From the NCBI GenBank assembly GCA_017513795.1, contig JAFXEJ010000103.1:1-36099 (forward strand): 36,099 bases of DNA. The letters are read 5' to 3'. How positions within the stretch are numbered: position 1 is the stretch's first letter; every line of letters begins with the position of its first letter. The stretch is from Ruminococcus sp. (GTDB lineage Bacteria; Bacillota; Clostridia; Oscillospirales; Ruminococcaceae). Both the position numbers and the translations under genes were made by a program. The notes under the pieces are model-generated. The model made no database searches and had not been told where the DNA came from. It worked only from the letters and a program-made list of their open reading frames with translations. Positions 25,770-33,794 of this stretch are shown here, in pieces.

Positions 25770-26971
25770 TGGCTGATATGCGTGAAAGGCTTGACAACCT
25801 CTGCTGCGGAATGGATACTCTTGCAGTTTTCCGCAGTCTGCTTGACGACGACGCTCTCTGCACTCTCAGGGAGCTTCTCCGTGAATCTGCTGAGGATAAT
25901 CACTTCAATATCGGAAGATATTCACAGTTTGTCTCACAGCTTTATGAAAAAAATCCCGATTTCAGCAGATATCTCCTGAAAGCCGTTCTGGAGGATGAGA
26001 ATTTCTACATCAAGGGAATAGCTGAGGGCAGAGAAGCTGACCCTTGCATCGAGGAGGCTGTCTTCAATGAACTGAGATTCCTTCAGGAGCTGTCAATGCT
26101 CACACCGGCTGAGGCTTCCTATGGATATTATAGAATATATCCTCTGCCTCAGTGGAAGAATTCCGAAATCGACTTCGTAAGCGAATACAAAAACCGCATC
26201 GAAAATATTGCACGATTCGGCTACGGAAAATATGCACGTCACAAAATGTTCATCGTGCGTGACGGAATTATCGTTCCCGTAAAGCATCCCGATAAACAGC
26301 GTCTTTCTGAGCTTTACGGCTACGAAACAGAACGCAGTACCGTTATAAGCAACACTATTGCGCTTCTTGAGGGAAAGCCGGCTCAGAATGTTCTCCTTTA
26401 CGGTGACGCCGGAACAGGAAAATCTTCAACCGTCAAGGCTGTTGTAAATGAATTCGCTGACCGTGGTCTGCGTCTTATCGAAATTACAAAGGAACAGCTC
26501 CGTGATATTCCGGAAATTATCGAAAGCATAGGCAGAAATCCGCTGAAATTCATCATATTTATCGACGACCTCAGCTTTACGTCCGGAGAAGATTGCTTCG
26601 GTGCGCTGAAAGCTACCCTTGAAGGCTCTGTTTCCGCAAGAAACAGCAACACGGCGATATATGCCACAAGCAACCGCCGTCATCTCGTGAAGGAAAGCTT
26701 CTCCGACCGCAGCGGTGATGATATCCACCGGAATGATTCCATGCAGGAAACTCTTTCGCTCTCTGCACGCTTCGGTCTGAGAGTGAATTTCAGCCGCCCC
26801 GACAAGAACAGCTACATTGCTATCGCAAAAGAAATAGCTGACAGCTGCGGAATAGATATCCCCGACAGCGAACTCGCTCTCAGAGCTGAACAGTTCGCAA
26901 TTCAGGGCAGCGGAAGATCGCCCCGTACTGCAAAACAATTTGTAAATCAGCTGAAAATAGAAAATCCATAA
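25769..26971 (+). CDS. AAA+ ATPase, DUF815 family
   Basis: A 400-residue protein. Residues about 1-160 form a helical N-terminal region, and the rest a AAA+ domain of the DUF815 type: Walker A GDAGTGKS (212-219), Walker B FIIFIDDLSF (261-270), sensor-1-like IYATSNRRHLV and arginine-rich SLSARFGLRVNF. DUF815 proteins are predicted ATPases with no settled function. It has no signal peptide or membrane helix. The start overlaps the leuB stop by one base and it ends 19 bases before ilvA, so it is made together with branched-chain enzymes. That is unexpected and may be just operon packing or a chaperone-like role. I do not assign a function. Confidence 0.88.
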   Translation: MADMRERLDNLCCGMDTLAVFRSLLDDDALCTLRELLRESAEDNHFNIGRYSQFVSQLYEKNPDFSRYLLKAVLEDENFYIKGIAEGREADPCIEEAVFNELRFLQELSMLTPAEASYGYYRIYPLPQWKNSEIDFVSEYKNRIENIARFGYGKYARHKMFIVRDGIIVPVKHPDKQRLSELYGYETERSTVISNTIALLEGKPAQNVLLYGDAGTGKSSTVKAVVNEFADRGLRLIEITKEQLRDIPEIIESIGRNPLKFIIFIDDLSFTSGEDCFGALKATLEGSVSARNSNTAIYATSNRRHLVKESFSDRSGDDIHRNDSMQETLSLSARFGLRVNFSRPDKNSYIAIAKEIADSCGIDIPDSELALRAEQFAIQGSGRSPRTAKQFVNQLKIENP

Positions 26972-26990
26972 TAAAAAGAGGTCTTGAAAA

Positions 26991-28193
26991 ATGCTTACTC
27001 TTGATAAAATCTACAGTGCAAAATACGTTCTGAAACAGATCATCAGAGAGACTGATATTATTCGTGCGCCGAAAATCAATCCCGACGCTGATATTTACCT
27101 TAAAACCGAAAATCTTCAGATTACCGGTTCATTCAAGGTCAGGGGAGCTTACTTCCGTATGTCACGCCTCTCCGCTGAGGAAAAGGCTAAGGGAGTTATC
27201 GCCTGCTCCGCCGGAAATCACGCTCAGGGAGTTGCTCTGGCTGCCGCAAAGAACGGTATAAAGTCAATAATCTGCCTTCCTGACAGCGCTCCTATATCCA
27301 AAATTGAAGCTACAAAAAGCTACGGCGCTGAAATTTGTCTTGTGAAAGGTGTTTACGACGACGCTTATGCTGAGGCTCTCAGACAGCGTGACGAATACGG
27401 CTATACCTTCATTCATCCATTCGATGACGAGGATGTTATCGCCGGTCAGGGAACTATCGGTCTGGAGCTTTTAGAGCAGATTCCCGATATGGAAGCTGTT
27501 ATTATCCCTATCGGCGGCGGCGGACTTATCTCAGGTGTTGCATTCGCAATCAAGAAGCTCAATCCCGATATCAAGGTGTACGGCGTTCAGGCTTCCGGCG
27601 CACCGAGTATGTTCAATTCTATCCGTGACAACAAGATAGAACGTCTTGAAAGCGTTTCCACTATCGCTGACGGTATCGCTGTGAAGGAGCCCGGCGAAAA
27701 TACCTACAACCTTATCTCAGAATACGTTGACGATATCGTTACCGTTACAGACGACGAAATTTCTGCCGCTATCCTCGCTCTTATGGAGCAGCAGAAGCTC
27801 GTTACAGAGGGCGCAGGAGCAGTTTCCGTTGCAGCCGCAATGTTCAATAAGGTTCCCGTAAAGGGCAAAAAGACGGTTTGCCTCCTCTCCGGCGGAAATA
27901 TCGACGTTACTATCCTTTCAAGAGTTATCAAGAGAGGTCTGCTTATGTCAGGAAGATCGTGCTCCATGAACATCGAGCTTATCGACAAGCCCGGTCAGCT
28001 TATGGATGTTTCAAGAATCATCGCTGAACTCGGCGGAAATGTTACTTCTATCCACCATGAACGTGCCAATGAGGGTTCAGCTGTCAACGGATGCTATCTG
28101 CGTATCGTTCTTGAAACAAGAAATTACGACCACATCGAGCAGATAAGACAGGCTCTCACTGATGCCGGATTCAAGATACTTAATATCAACTGA
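26991..28193 (+). CDS. ilvA: Threonine dehydratase with C-terminal ACT domain
   Basis: A 400-residue PLP enzyme that deaminates threonine to 2-oxobutyrate, the entry to isoleucine synthesis. The PLP lysine is Lys49 in ITGSFKVRGAYF, the phosphate loop is IGGGGLISG (about 176-184) and the conserved LLSGGNID is near 300. A single ACT-like domain covers about 325-400 (IELIDKPGQLMDVSRIIAEL). This roughly 400-residue form is shorter than the 510-residue E. coli IlvA and is used for both biosynthetic and catabolic roles in Firmicutes; its place in this cluster favours biosynthesis. Regulation by an amino acid at the ACT domain is likely. RidA follows after 14 bases. Confidence 0.95.
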   Translation: MLTLDKIYSAKYVLKQIIRETDIIRAPKINPDADIYLKTENLQITGSFKVRGAYFRMSRLSAEEKAKGVIACSAGNHAQGVALAAAKNGIKSIICLPDSAPISKIEATKSYGAEICLVKGVYDDAYAEALRQRDEYGYTFIHPFDDEDVIAGQGTIGLELLEQIPDMEAVIIPIGGGGLISGVAFAIKKLNPDIKVYGVQASGAPSMFNSIRDNKIERLESVSTIADGIAVKEPGENTYNLISEYVDDIVTVTDDEISAAILALMEQQKLVTEGAGAVSVAAAMFNKVPVKGKKTVCLLSGGNIDVTILSRVIKRGLLMSGRSCSMNIELIDKPGQLMDVSRIIAELGGNVTSIHHERANEGSAVNGCYLRIVLETRNYDHIEQIRQALTDAGFKILNIN

Positions 28194-28207
28194 TAAGGAG
28201 AATTACC

Positions 28208-28585
28208 ATGATTAAGATTCATACAGAAAAGGCTCCCGCAGCAGTGGGACCATATTCACAGGCTATCATCTCAAACGGACTCGTTTACACAAGCGGTCAG
28301 ATAGCTATAAATCCCGCAACAAACACTGTCGAGGCTGATACTATCGAGGCTCAGACAGAACAGGTTATGAGAAATCTCGGCGAAATCCTTAAAACCGCCG
28401 GTTCTTCCTTTGAAAAGGCTGTCAAGACTACCTGCTTCCTTGCAGATATGGACGACTTTGCCGCATTCAACGAAATTTACAGCAGATATTTTATTTCACT
28501 TCCGGCAAGAAGCTGCGTCGCTGTAAAGACGCTTCCAAAGAACGTCCTCGTTGAAGTAGAAGTTATCGCCGAAAGCAGCCTTTGA
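28208..28585 (+). CDS. ridA: RidA family enamine/imine deaminase
   Basis: A 125-residue protein that hydrolyses reactive enamines and imines. IlvA releases 2-aminocrotonate from threonine (and 2-aminoacrylate from serine), and RidA speeds their conversion to the keto acid, protecting PLP enzymes. The family marks are KAPAAVGPYSQAI (about 8-20), the key arginine Arg101 in LPARSCVAV and Glu119 in VEVEVIAES. The length is typical. It lies directly behind ilvA with a GGAGAA ribosome site, which makes the functional link strong. Confidence 0.96.
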   Translation: MIKIHTEKAPAAVGPYSQAIISNGLVYTSGQIAINPATNTVEADTIEAQTEQVMRNLGEILKTAGSSFEKAVKTTCFLADMDDFAAFNEIYSRYFISLPARSCVAVKTLPKNVLVEVEVIAESSL

Positions 28586-28608
28586 TTCTGACGAAAGCAG
28601 GTGTTATT

Positions 28609-29541
28609 ATGAATATCCGTGAAATGCAGGAGGCTATCCTTAAACTGAAAAAAGAAACCGGAACCGCTATCCTTGCTCACAGCTATCAGGCAAGAGAAAT
28701 TACTGAAATCGCTGATTATACCGGCGACAGCTACAAGCTCAGCGTTGACGCAAAGGGTATCGACAACGAAAATATCCTTTTCTGCGGCGTTCACTTCATG
28801 GCTGAAACAGCTAAGATTCTTTCCCCTCAGAAGCGTGTATATCTCGCTAATCCTCACGCCGGATGTCCTATGGCAGAACAGATGGACAAGGAAATGATCG
28901 CTGCAATAAAGGCAGAAGATCCCGACAGAACCGTCGTTGCCTACATCAATACAACGGCTTCTCTGAAAACTGTCTGCGATGTCTGCGTAACTTCATCAAG
29001 TGCGCTGAAAATCGTCAAAGCTATCGAAAATGATAAGATCCTTTTCATCCCTGACTGCAATCTCGGCGACTTCGTCAAGAAAAACTGTCCCGACAAGGAT
29101 GTAAAGCTTCTTAACGGCGGATGTCCTACTCATGCCGCTGTTTCCGCAAATGATGTCCTTGCCGCTAAGGCAGAGCATCCGGACGCTCTTTTCCTCGTTC
29201 ATCCCGAATGCAGACCACAGGTAGTGGAGCTTGCTGATTATGCCGGTTCTACCGCCGGAATTATCGACTTTGCAATGAAATCTGACGCAAAGGAATTCAT
29301 TATCGGCATTGAAACTTCTATCGCTGAGCACCTACAGTATGACTGCCCTGACAAGAAGTTCTATCCACTTACAAAGAATCTCGTCTGCAATAACATGAAG
29401 CTTACTACACTTCCGGACGTGTACAGATCACTCCTCGGTATCGCAAGCGGCGACGGAAGTGCAGCTGAAATCATCATGGACGACGAAATGATAGCGGCTT
29501 CAAGAAAGTGCATCGACGAAATGATAAGGCTGGGCGGCTGA
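28609..29541 (+). CDS. nadA: Quinolinate synthase (NadA)
   Basis: A 310-residue [4Fe-4S] enzyme that condenses iminoaspartate with dihydroxyacetone phosphate to quinolinate, the first pyridine of NAD synthesis. The three cluster cysteines are Cys86 in AGCPMAEQ, Cys172 in NGGCPTH and Cys260 in LVCNNMK. The N-terminal AHSYQ (about 23-27) and VHPECRP (about 197-203) belong to the substrate pocket. ATG 28609 follows a GCAGGTG site; an in-frame start at 28582 was rejected. The usual partners nadB and nadC are absent from the window. It is followed after 2 bases by hydE. Confidence 0.95.
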   Translation: MNIREMQEAILKLKKETGTAILAHSYQAREITEIADYTGDSYKLSVDAKGIDNENILFCGVHFMAETAKILSPQKRVYLANPHAGCPMAEQMDKEMIAAIKAEDPDRTVVAYINTTASLKTVCDVCVTSSSALKIVKAIENDKILFIPDCNLGDFVKKNCPDKDVKLLNGGCPTHAAVSANDVLAAKAEHPDALFLVHPECRPQVVELADYAGSTAGIIDFAMKSDAKEFIIGIETSIAEHLQYDCPDKKFYPLTKNLVCNNMKLTTLPDVYRSLLGIASGDGSAAEIIMDDEMIAASRKCIDEMIRLGG

Positions 29542-29543
29542 GC

Positions 29544-30590
29544 ATGACCGGTCTTATTGAAAAGCTTTATCAGACCGGCAATCTGTCTGACGAGGAGCTT
29601 CTTGAAGTTATCGCCATGAATGACGATGAAGCTTCTGCTCTGCTGAGAAAATACGCCGATGAGGTCAGACAGCGTGTATACGGGAAAAAAGTCTTTCTGC
29701 GAGGACTTATCGAAATTTCAAGCTACTGCAAAAACAACTGCCTTTACTGCGGCATAAGGTGCGGAAATAAAAATGCACAGCGTTATCGTCTTGACCGTGA
29801 GGATATCATGAGCTGCTGCGAAAACGGCTATGAGCTTGGTTTCCGTACATTCGTGCTTCAGGGCGGTGAGGATCCATTCTTTACTGATGATTTTCTCGTT
29901 CCGGTGATAAGCGGTATCCGTGAAAAATATCCCGACTGCGCTATCACTCTTTCACTGGGTGAGCGTTCCCGTGAGAGCTACAAAAAACTGAAAAATGCCG
30001 GCGCTGACCGTTATCTTCTCCGGCACGAAACGGCTTCTCCGGAGCTTTACTCAAAGCTTCATCCAGCCGGAATGACGCTCAAAAACCGCATTGACTGTCT
30101 CTATGAACTCCGTGAGCTCGGCTATCAGGTCGGCGCAGGATTCATGGTAGGAGCACCTTTTCAGACGCTCCGCAATATCGTTGAAGATCTCCGCTTTTTA
30201 CAGGAGCTTAAACCGCACATGATCGGCATCGGACCTTTCATTCCGCACCACGATACACCTTTTTCAGCGGCTGAGGGAGGTTCATTACAGCTTACGCTCA
30301 GGCTTCTCGGAATAATCAGGCTTATGTTTCCGGAGGTTCTTCTGCCGGCTACAACAGCTCTCGGAACTATAGCTCCCGACGGCAGAGAGCGTGGTTTACA
30401 GACGGGCTGCAACGTCGTTATGCCGAATCTTTCGCCTGTCATGGTAAGAAAAAAATATGATCTCTACGACAACAAGGTAAGCTCCGGCGAAGAAGCCGCC
30501 GAATGCCGTGACAGTCTCGAAAAGAAAATAATTTCCGCCGGTTATTTCGTTTCCGACGAAAGAGGCGACCATATATCCATCAATAATTAA
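29544..30590 (+). CDS. hydE: [FeFe]-hydrogenase maturase HydE (radical SAM)
   Basis: A 348-residue radical SAM enzyme of the HydE type, one of three proteins (HydE, HydF, HydG) that build the H-cluster of [FeFe]-hydrogenase; HydE acts in making the dithiomethylamine/iron precursor. The cluster motif is CKNNCLYC with Cys62, Cys66 and Cys69 (CX3CX2C). Family blocks seen: LRGLIEISSYC, VLQGGEDPFF, ITLSLGERS, AGADRYLLRHETAS and GIGPFIPHHDTP. ATG 29544 lies 2 bases after the nadA stop; the ribosome site is weak (GGGCGG), which suggests coupling. HydF, HydG and a hydrogenase are not in the window. PylB and BioB are related, but the motifs fit HydE best. Confidence 0.9.
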   Translation: MTGLIEKLYQTGNLSDEELLEVIAMNDDEASALLRKYADEVRQRVYGKKVFLRGLIEISSYCKNNCLYCGIRCGNKNAQRYRLDREDIMSCCENGYELGFRTFVLQGGEDPFFTDDFLVPVISGIREKYPDCAITLSLGERSRESYKKLKNAGADRYLLRHETASPELYSKLHPAGMTLKNRIDCLYELRELGYQVGAGFMVGAPFQTLRNIVEDLRFLQELKPHMIGIGPFIPHHDTPFSAAEGGSLQLTLRLLGIIRLMFPEVLLPATTALGTIAPDGRERGLQTGCNVVMPNLSPVMVRKKYDLYDNKVSSGEEAAECRDSLEKKIISAGYFVSDERGDHISINN

Positions 30591-30608
30591 TTTTACAAGG
30601 AGATAAAA

Positions 30609-31547
30609 ATGAGAGTACGTTTTCACCTTCCTGATTTTTCGGGAAACTTCAAGCTGAATTTTATGTTCGCAGAAATGCTGGCGCATCGTCCCGAATTCTT
30701 TCGGGAAGGCGTTGAAATAGCCTCTTTCTACGGTGTTTTTCCGCCCTCGATATGGAACGGCGGCAGAACTCAGGGCGGCGTTGTGGACAAGACCTTTGTC
30801 AAGAACGTTATCAAGGTTTTCAACGACAAGGGAATTCCGCTCCGCTTTACTTTTACAAATCCCGCACTTGAAAAGAAGCACCTCAGCGATCCGTTCTGCA
30901 ACATGGTAATGAATCTTGCCAACAACGGCATGAACGAAGCTATCGTTATGTCGCCGCTTCTTGAGGATTACATCCGCCGCAATTACCCCGATTACAAGCT
31001 GACAAGCTCTACATGCAAGAGAATTACTGATCCGGAAAAGCTTGAGGAAGAACTCGGCAAGGATTACAGCATCGTTGTTGTTGACTACGATTTCAACAAT
31101 AACTTTGAAGTTCTTGAAAAGCTTCCACGCAAGGCAGACTGCGAACTCCTCGTAAATGCCTGCTGCGAGCCGGGATGTCCCAGAAGATCAGCACATTACC
31201 ACTGTATCGGCGTTCAGCAGATTGCCTACAACGAGCATATCAAGAAATATCCTAATCTGCCTTTCGACGCTTCAAAGTTTGATACTCAGAATTTCAAGGA
31301 CTGCCCCTACTCTCACAGAGGTATCTTCGAGATACGCAGTCTCAGAACTCATATTTCTCCCGATGATATCTGGGAAAAATACGTTCCTATGGGATTCGAG
31401 CAGTTCAAGATCGAGGGAAGAACGGCAAGTCCTATTAATGTCCTCGAAACTTATATGTATTACATGGCTAAGCCGGAATGTCGTGATGAAGCACGTTTCA
31501 CTCTGCTTAAAAGCCTTGAAAATTCACGTTCACTGATATTCAAATAA
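30609..31547 (+). CDS. U32-peptidase-like protein, paralogue 1
   Basis: A 312-residue protein that looks like a divergent, catalytic-barrel-only member of the U32 (PrtC-like) group. Similar features are the ADNGLNE/SPLLEDYIRRNYP region, YKLTSSTCKRI, the N-x-C-C-x-x-x-C-x-x-R-x-x-H block (NACCEPGCPRRSAH, 183-196) and the near-terminal FKIEGRT (266-272), which is the KIEGR motif of U32 proteins. Cys185, Cys186, Cys190 and Cys232 could hold an iron-sulfur cluster, as in UbiU/UbiV. U32 relatives carry out oxygen-independent hydroxylation of ubiquinone or RNA bases. It has an AAGGAGAT ribosome site 18 bases after hydE. A close paralogue follows. The function is not known to me; the family call is by motif reading. 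Confidence 0.7.
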   Translation: MRVRFHLPDFSGNFKLNFMFAEMLAHRPEFFREGVEIASFYGVFPPSIWNGGRTQGGVVDKTFVKNVIKVFNDKGIPLRFTFTNPALEKKHLSDPFCNMVMNLANNGMNEAIVMSPLLEDYIRRNYPDYKLTSSTCKRITDPEKLEEELGKDYSIVVVDYDFNNNFEVLEKLPRKADCELLVNACCEPGCPRRSAHYHCIGVQQIAYNEHIKKYPNLPFDASKFDTQNFKDCPYSHRGIFEIRSLRTHISPDDIWEKYVPMGFEQFKIEGRTASPINVLETYMYYMAKPECRDEARFTLLKSLENSRSLIFK

Positions 31548-31557
31548 GGAGAAAACT

Positions 31558-32499
31558 ATGAGAGCAAGATTTCATCTCCCCGGTCTTGCAACGAATTACG
31601 GGATTAATATAATATTTATCTCCATGCTGAAAAACTGCCCCCACTATTTCCGTGAGGGCGTTGAGATAGCTTCTGTTTTCGGCGCTTTTCCGCAGTCACT
31701 GTGGAACGGCGGAAGAACTAATATGGGACTATGCAACATGGATTTCGTTTCCCGTGCACTGAAAGCTTTCAATAGTCAGGGAATTCCGCTGAGATTTACA
31801 TTCACTAACCCCGTACTTGAAGAAAAACATCTGTCAGATAAGTTCTGCAACGATGTTATGAAGCTTGCAGACAACGGTCTTAACGAGGTTATTATAAATT
31901 CTCCTCTGCTGGAGGATTATATCCGCAAAAATTACCCCAATTACAAGCTGACAAGCTCTACATGCAAGCGCATTACCGATCCGGAAGAACTTCGTGAAGA
32001 ACTCGAAAAGGATTACCACATCGTTGTGCTTGACTACGATCTCAATAATAAATTCGATATCCTTGAAGCTCTGCCGCATAAGGAAAAATGTGAGATTCTC
32101 GTAAATGCATGCTGTAATCCCGGCTGTAAACTGCGTAAGGAACATTACAGACGCCTTGGCTTGCAGCAGATTCAGTTCTGCGAGCATATCCGCAAGAATC
32201 CCGGTAAGCCTATGAAGTTCAGCAAGGATGATAAAAACAGCGTCGATATGAACTGCGGCTGCGAAGAACGTACTATTTTCGATAACAGAAAACTCAGTAC
32301 GAATATCTCTCCCGACGATATCTGGGAAAAATATGTCCCTATGGGCTTCGAACACTTCAAAATCGAGGGACGTACACTATCTAAACTTAATCTCGTCGAA
32401 ACTTACGTCTACTATATGATTAAACCGGAATACCGTGACGAGGCTCGCTATGCTTTCCTCTATAACCTCCATAACGCCGGTATTATCAATATCGCTTAA
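31558..32499 (+). CDS. U32-peptidase-like protein, paralogue 2
   Basis: A 313-residue paralogue of the preceding protein, alike over its full length; by eye well over half of the residues are identical. Conserved between the two are Cys97, Cys136, Cys178, Cys185, Cys186 and Cys190, the block NACCNPGCKLRKEH (183-196), a later cysteine (Cys233/Cys235 in MNCGC, Cys232 in copy 1) and FKIEGRT. It starts 10 bases after its partner with an AAGGAGAAA site. Equal length and separate divergence suggest two subunits of one heteromer, like UbiU-UbiV, instead of a redundant copy. It is the last gene before the convergent terminator and repeat copy 2. Confidence 0.7.
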   Translation: MRARFHLPGLATNYGINIIFISMLKNCPHYFREGVEIASVFGAFPQSLWNGGRTNMGLCNMDFVSRALKAFNSQGIPLRFTFTNPVLEEKHLSDKFCNDVMKLADNGLNEVIINSPLLEDYIRKNYPNYKLTSSTCKRITDPEELREELEKDYHIVVLDYDLNNKFDILEALPHKEKCEILVNACCNPGCKLRKEHYRRLGLQQIQFCEHIRKNPGKPMKFSKDDKNSVDMNCGCEERTIFDNRKLSTNISPDDIWEKYVPMGFEHFKIEGRTLSKLNLVETYVYYMIKPEYRDEARYAFLYNLHNAGIINIA

Positions 32500-32500
32500 T

Positions 32501-32870
32501 AAGCCGGAATTTTTACTGTTGTACTTTTACAGAAACTTCACGGGTATTTATCGGGGGAAACCTTTCTGAGGAAAGGTTCCGCCAACAGCGGCGGTCCCCT
32601 TTGTCCTTCGGACATCTCCCCGCACTGCGGGGAGTCACCCCCGAACCCCCTTCCAAAGACTTTTAATACTAAAATTTCCGCCTGATAGGGCACACCGAAA
32701 GAAATGTTGAAATTTCTCATTTATCTGGTGTGTGTGCCCTATCAGGCGGAAATTTAATACTGAAAGTTTTAGGAAAGGAGTTTGAGGAACAACCCTTTTT
32801 CAAAAGGGTTTTCCTCAATAGAAACCGTAAAACCTCTATAAAAGCATAACAATAAAGTTCCGGCTTTTTT
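32501..32870. terminator. Terminator after the U32-like pair, split by repeat copy 2
   Basis: AAGCCGGAA (32501-32509) and TTCCGGCTT (32858-32866), the latter running into TTTT, form a 9-bp inverted repeat directly after the second U32-like gene and before the convergent kinase gene. The loop, 348 bases, contains the 286-bp repeat. The layout copies that at 3090-3469, although the arm sequences differ. Confidence 0.55.
32535..32820. repeat. 286-bp structured repeat element, copy 2
   Basis: Same length and nearly the same sequence as 3130-3415. The 22-bp stem is at 32672-32693/32734-32755 with the pair G32684-C32743 in place of T-A. The 40-base apical part differs in sequence from copy 1 but keeps a CACC/GGTG closing pair. 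The final stem GAGGAA(C)AACCCTTTT/AAAAGGGTTTTCCTC differs only in its bulged base. Confidence 0.85.
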
Positions 32871-32871
32871 A

Positions 32872-33786
32872 TCAATAGCTGAAGATACCGGAGCCGATGA
32901 ATTCACGGACAAGGGAATCAGCCGGAACAAAGTCATCGTCAAGCGGGGAGACATTTTCCATAACGGAGAGAAGTTCTCTTATTTCCGGAACATCTGTCAT
33001 TTCCCTGAGACCGGTCATAAGGAAATCCTTATAGACCGCCGGTTCATAAGCCATAAACGTATCAAGATCAAAATCGGAGCGATACTTATACGGCATTATG
33101 TATTTATTCTCGCCCTCCTCAACGCTGTGAAACATCTTCATTGTTTCACGGAGAGTACGCTGTCTGAATTTTCCGTCACGGATCATTCTGCGCATAAGTC
33201 TGATTCTTGAGGGGTGAAGGACGGTATTTCCGTCGGTAATTCTCGTTCTGACGCTGACGTAAATTTTACATACATGGCTGTCAGGAACTGTAATTACTGC
33301 CGGATTAAGTGCATGGATTCCCTCGAAAATTACGAGTTCTCCGTGATTTTTCCGGAATTTACAGCCGGATTCTCTTGCGGAGGTCACGAAATTATACTTG
33401 GGAAGCTCAACTTCCTCGCCGGCTCTTATCTCTTCTATCTGACTGCTGAGAAGCTCTGCGTCAACACGGTCAGGGGATTCGAGGTCTATTTTTCCCTCAG
33501 CGGCAAGAGTTTTTTCTTCCTCTGACAGCGATTTGAAGTAGTTGTCCATAGAAAGCGTATGCATTACAACGCCCGATTCTGCGAGGATACGGCTTATCAT
33601 CATTGCAGAAGTCGTCTTTCCGGAACCCGAAGGTCCGGAAAGAAGAATTATAGGTCTTTCATCACTGTTTTCAGCGATTTCTGCGGCTATTTTCCGCAGT
33701 TTATACTGATATTCATTATCAATATTGCGGACAAATTCCTCCGGCGATGAAATTCCCTGATTAAGTCTGGTTACTTCTATATTCAT
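32872..33786 (-). CDS. Uridine-kinase-like nucleoside kinase
   Basis: A 304-residue P-loop kinase of the uridine kinase/phosphoribulokinase group. The N-terminal 40 residues precede the P-loop LLSGPSGSGKTTS (48-60). The acceptor region has LSMDNYFKS (about 78-86), and IFEGIHALNP (about 151-160) is the uridine-kinase lid/Walker-B-like block, with a conserved Arg-rich segment RIRLMRRMIRD. In many Clostridia a roughly 550-residue nucleoside kinase carries this domain behind a TGS/ThrRS-like N-terminal part; here the kinase stands alone and the real thrS ends 8 bases upstream on the same strand. It is translated after thrS with only a weak ribosome site, so coupling is likely. The exact nucleoside is unknown. 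Confidence 0.85.
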   Translation of the reverse strand: MNIEVTRLNQGISSPEEFVRNIDNEYQYKLRKIAAEIAENSDERPIILLSGPSGSGKTTSAMMISRILAESGVVMHTLSMDNYFKSLSEEEKTLAAEGKIDLESPDRVDAELLSSQIEEIRAGEEVELPKYNFVTSARESGCKFRKNHGELVIFEGIHALNPAVITVPDSHVCKIYVSVRTRITDGNTVLHPSRIRLMRRMIRDGKFRQRTLRETMKMFHSVEEGENKYIMPYKYRSDFDLDTFMAYEPAVYKDFLMTGLREMTDVPEIRELLSVMENVSPLDDDFVPADSLVREFIGSGIFSY

Positions 33787-33794
33787 AAGCCTGA

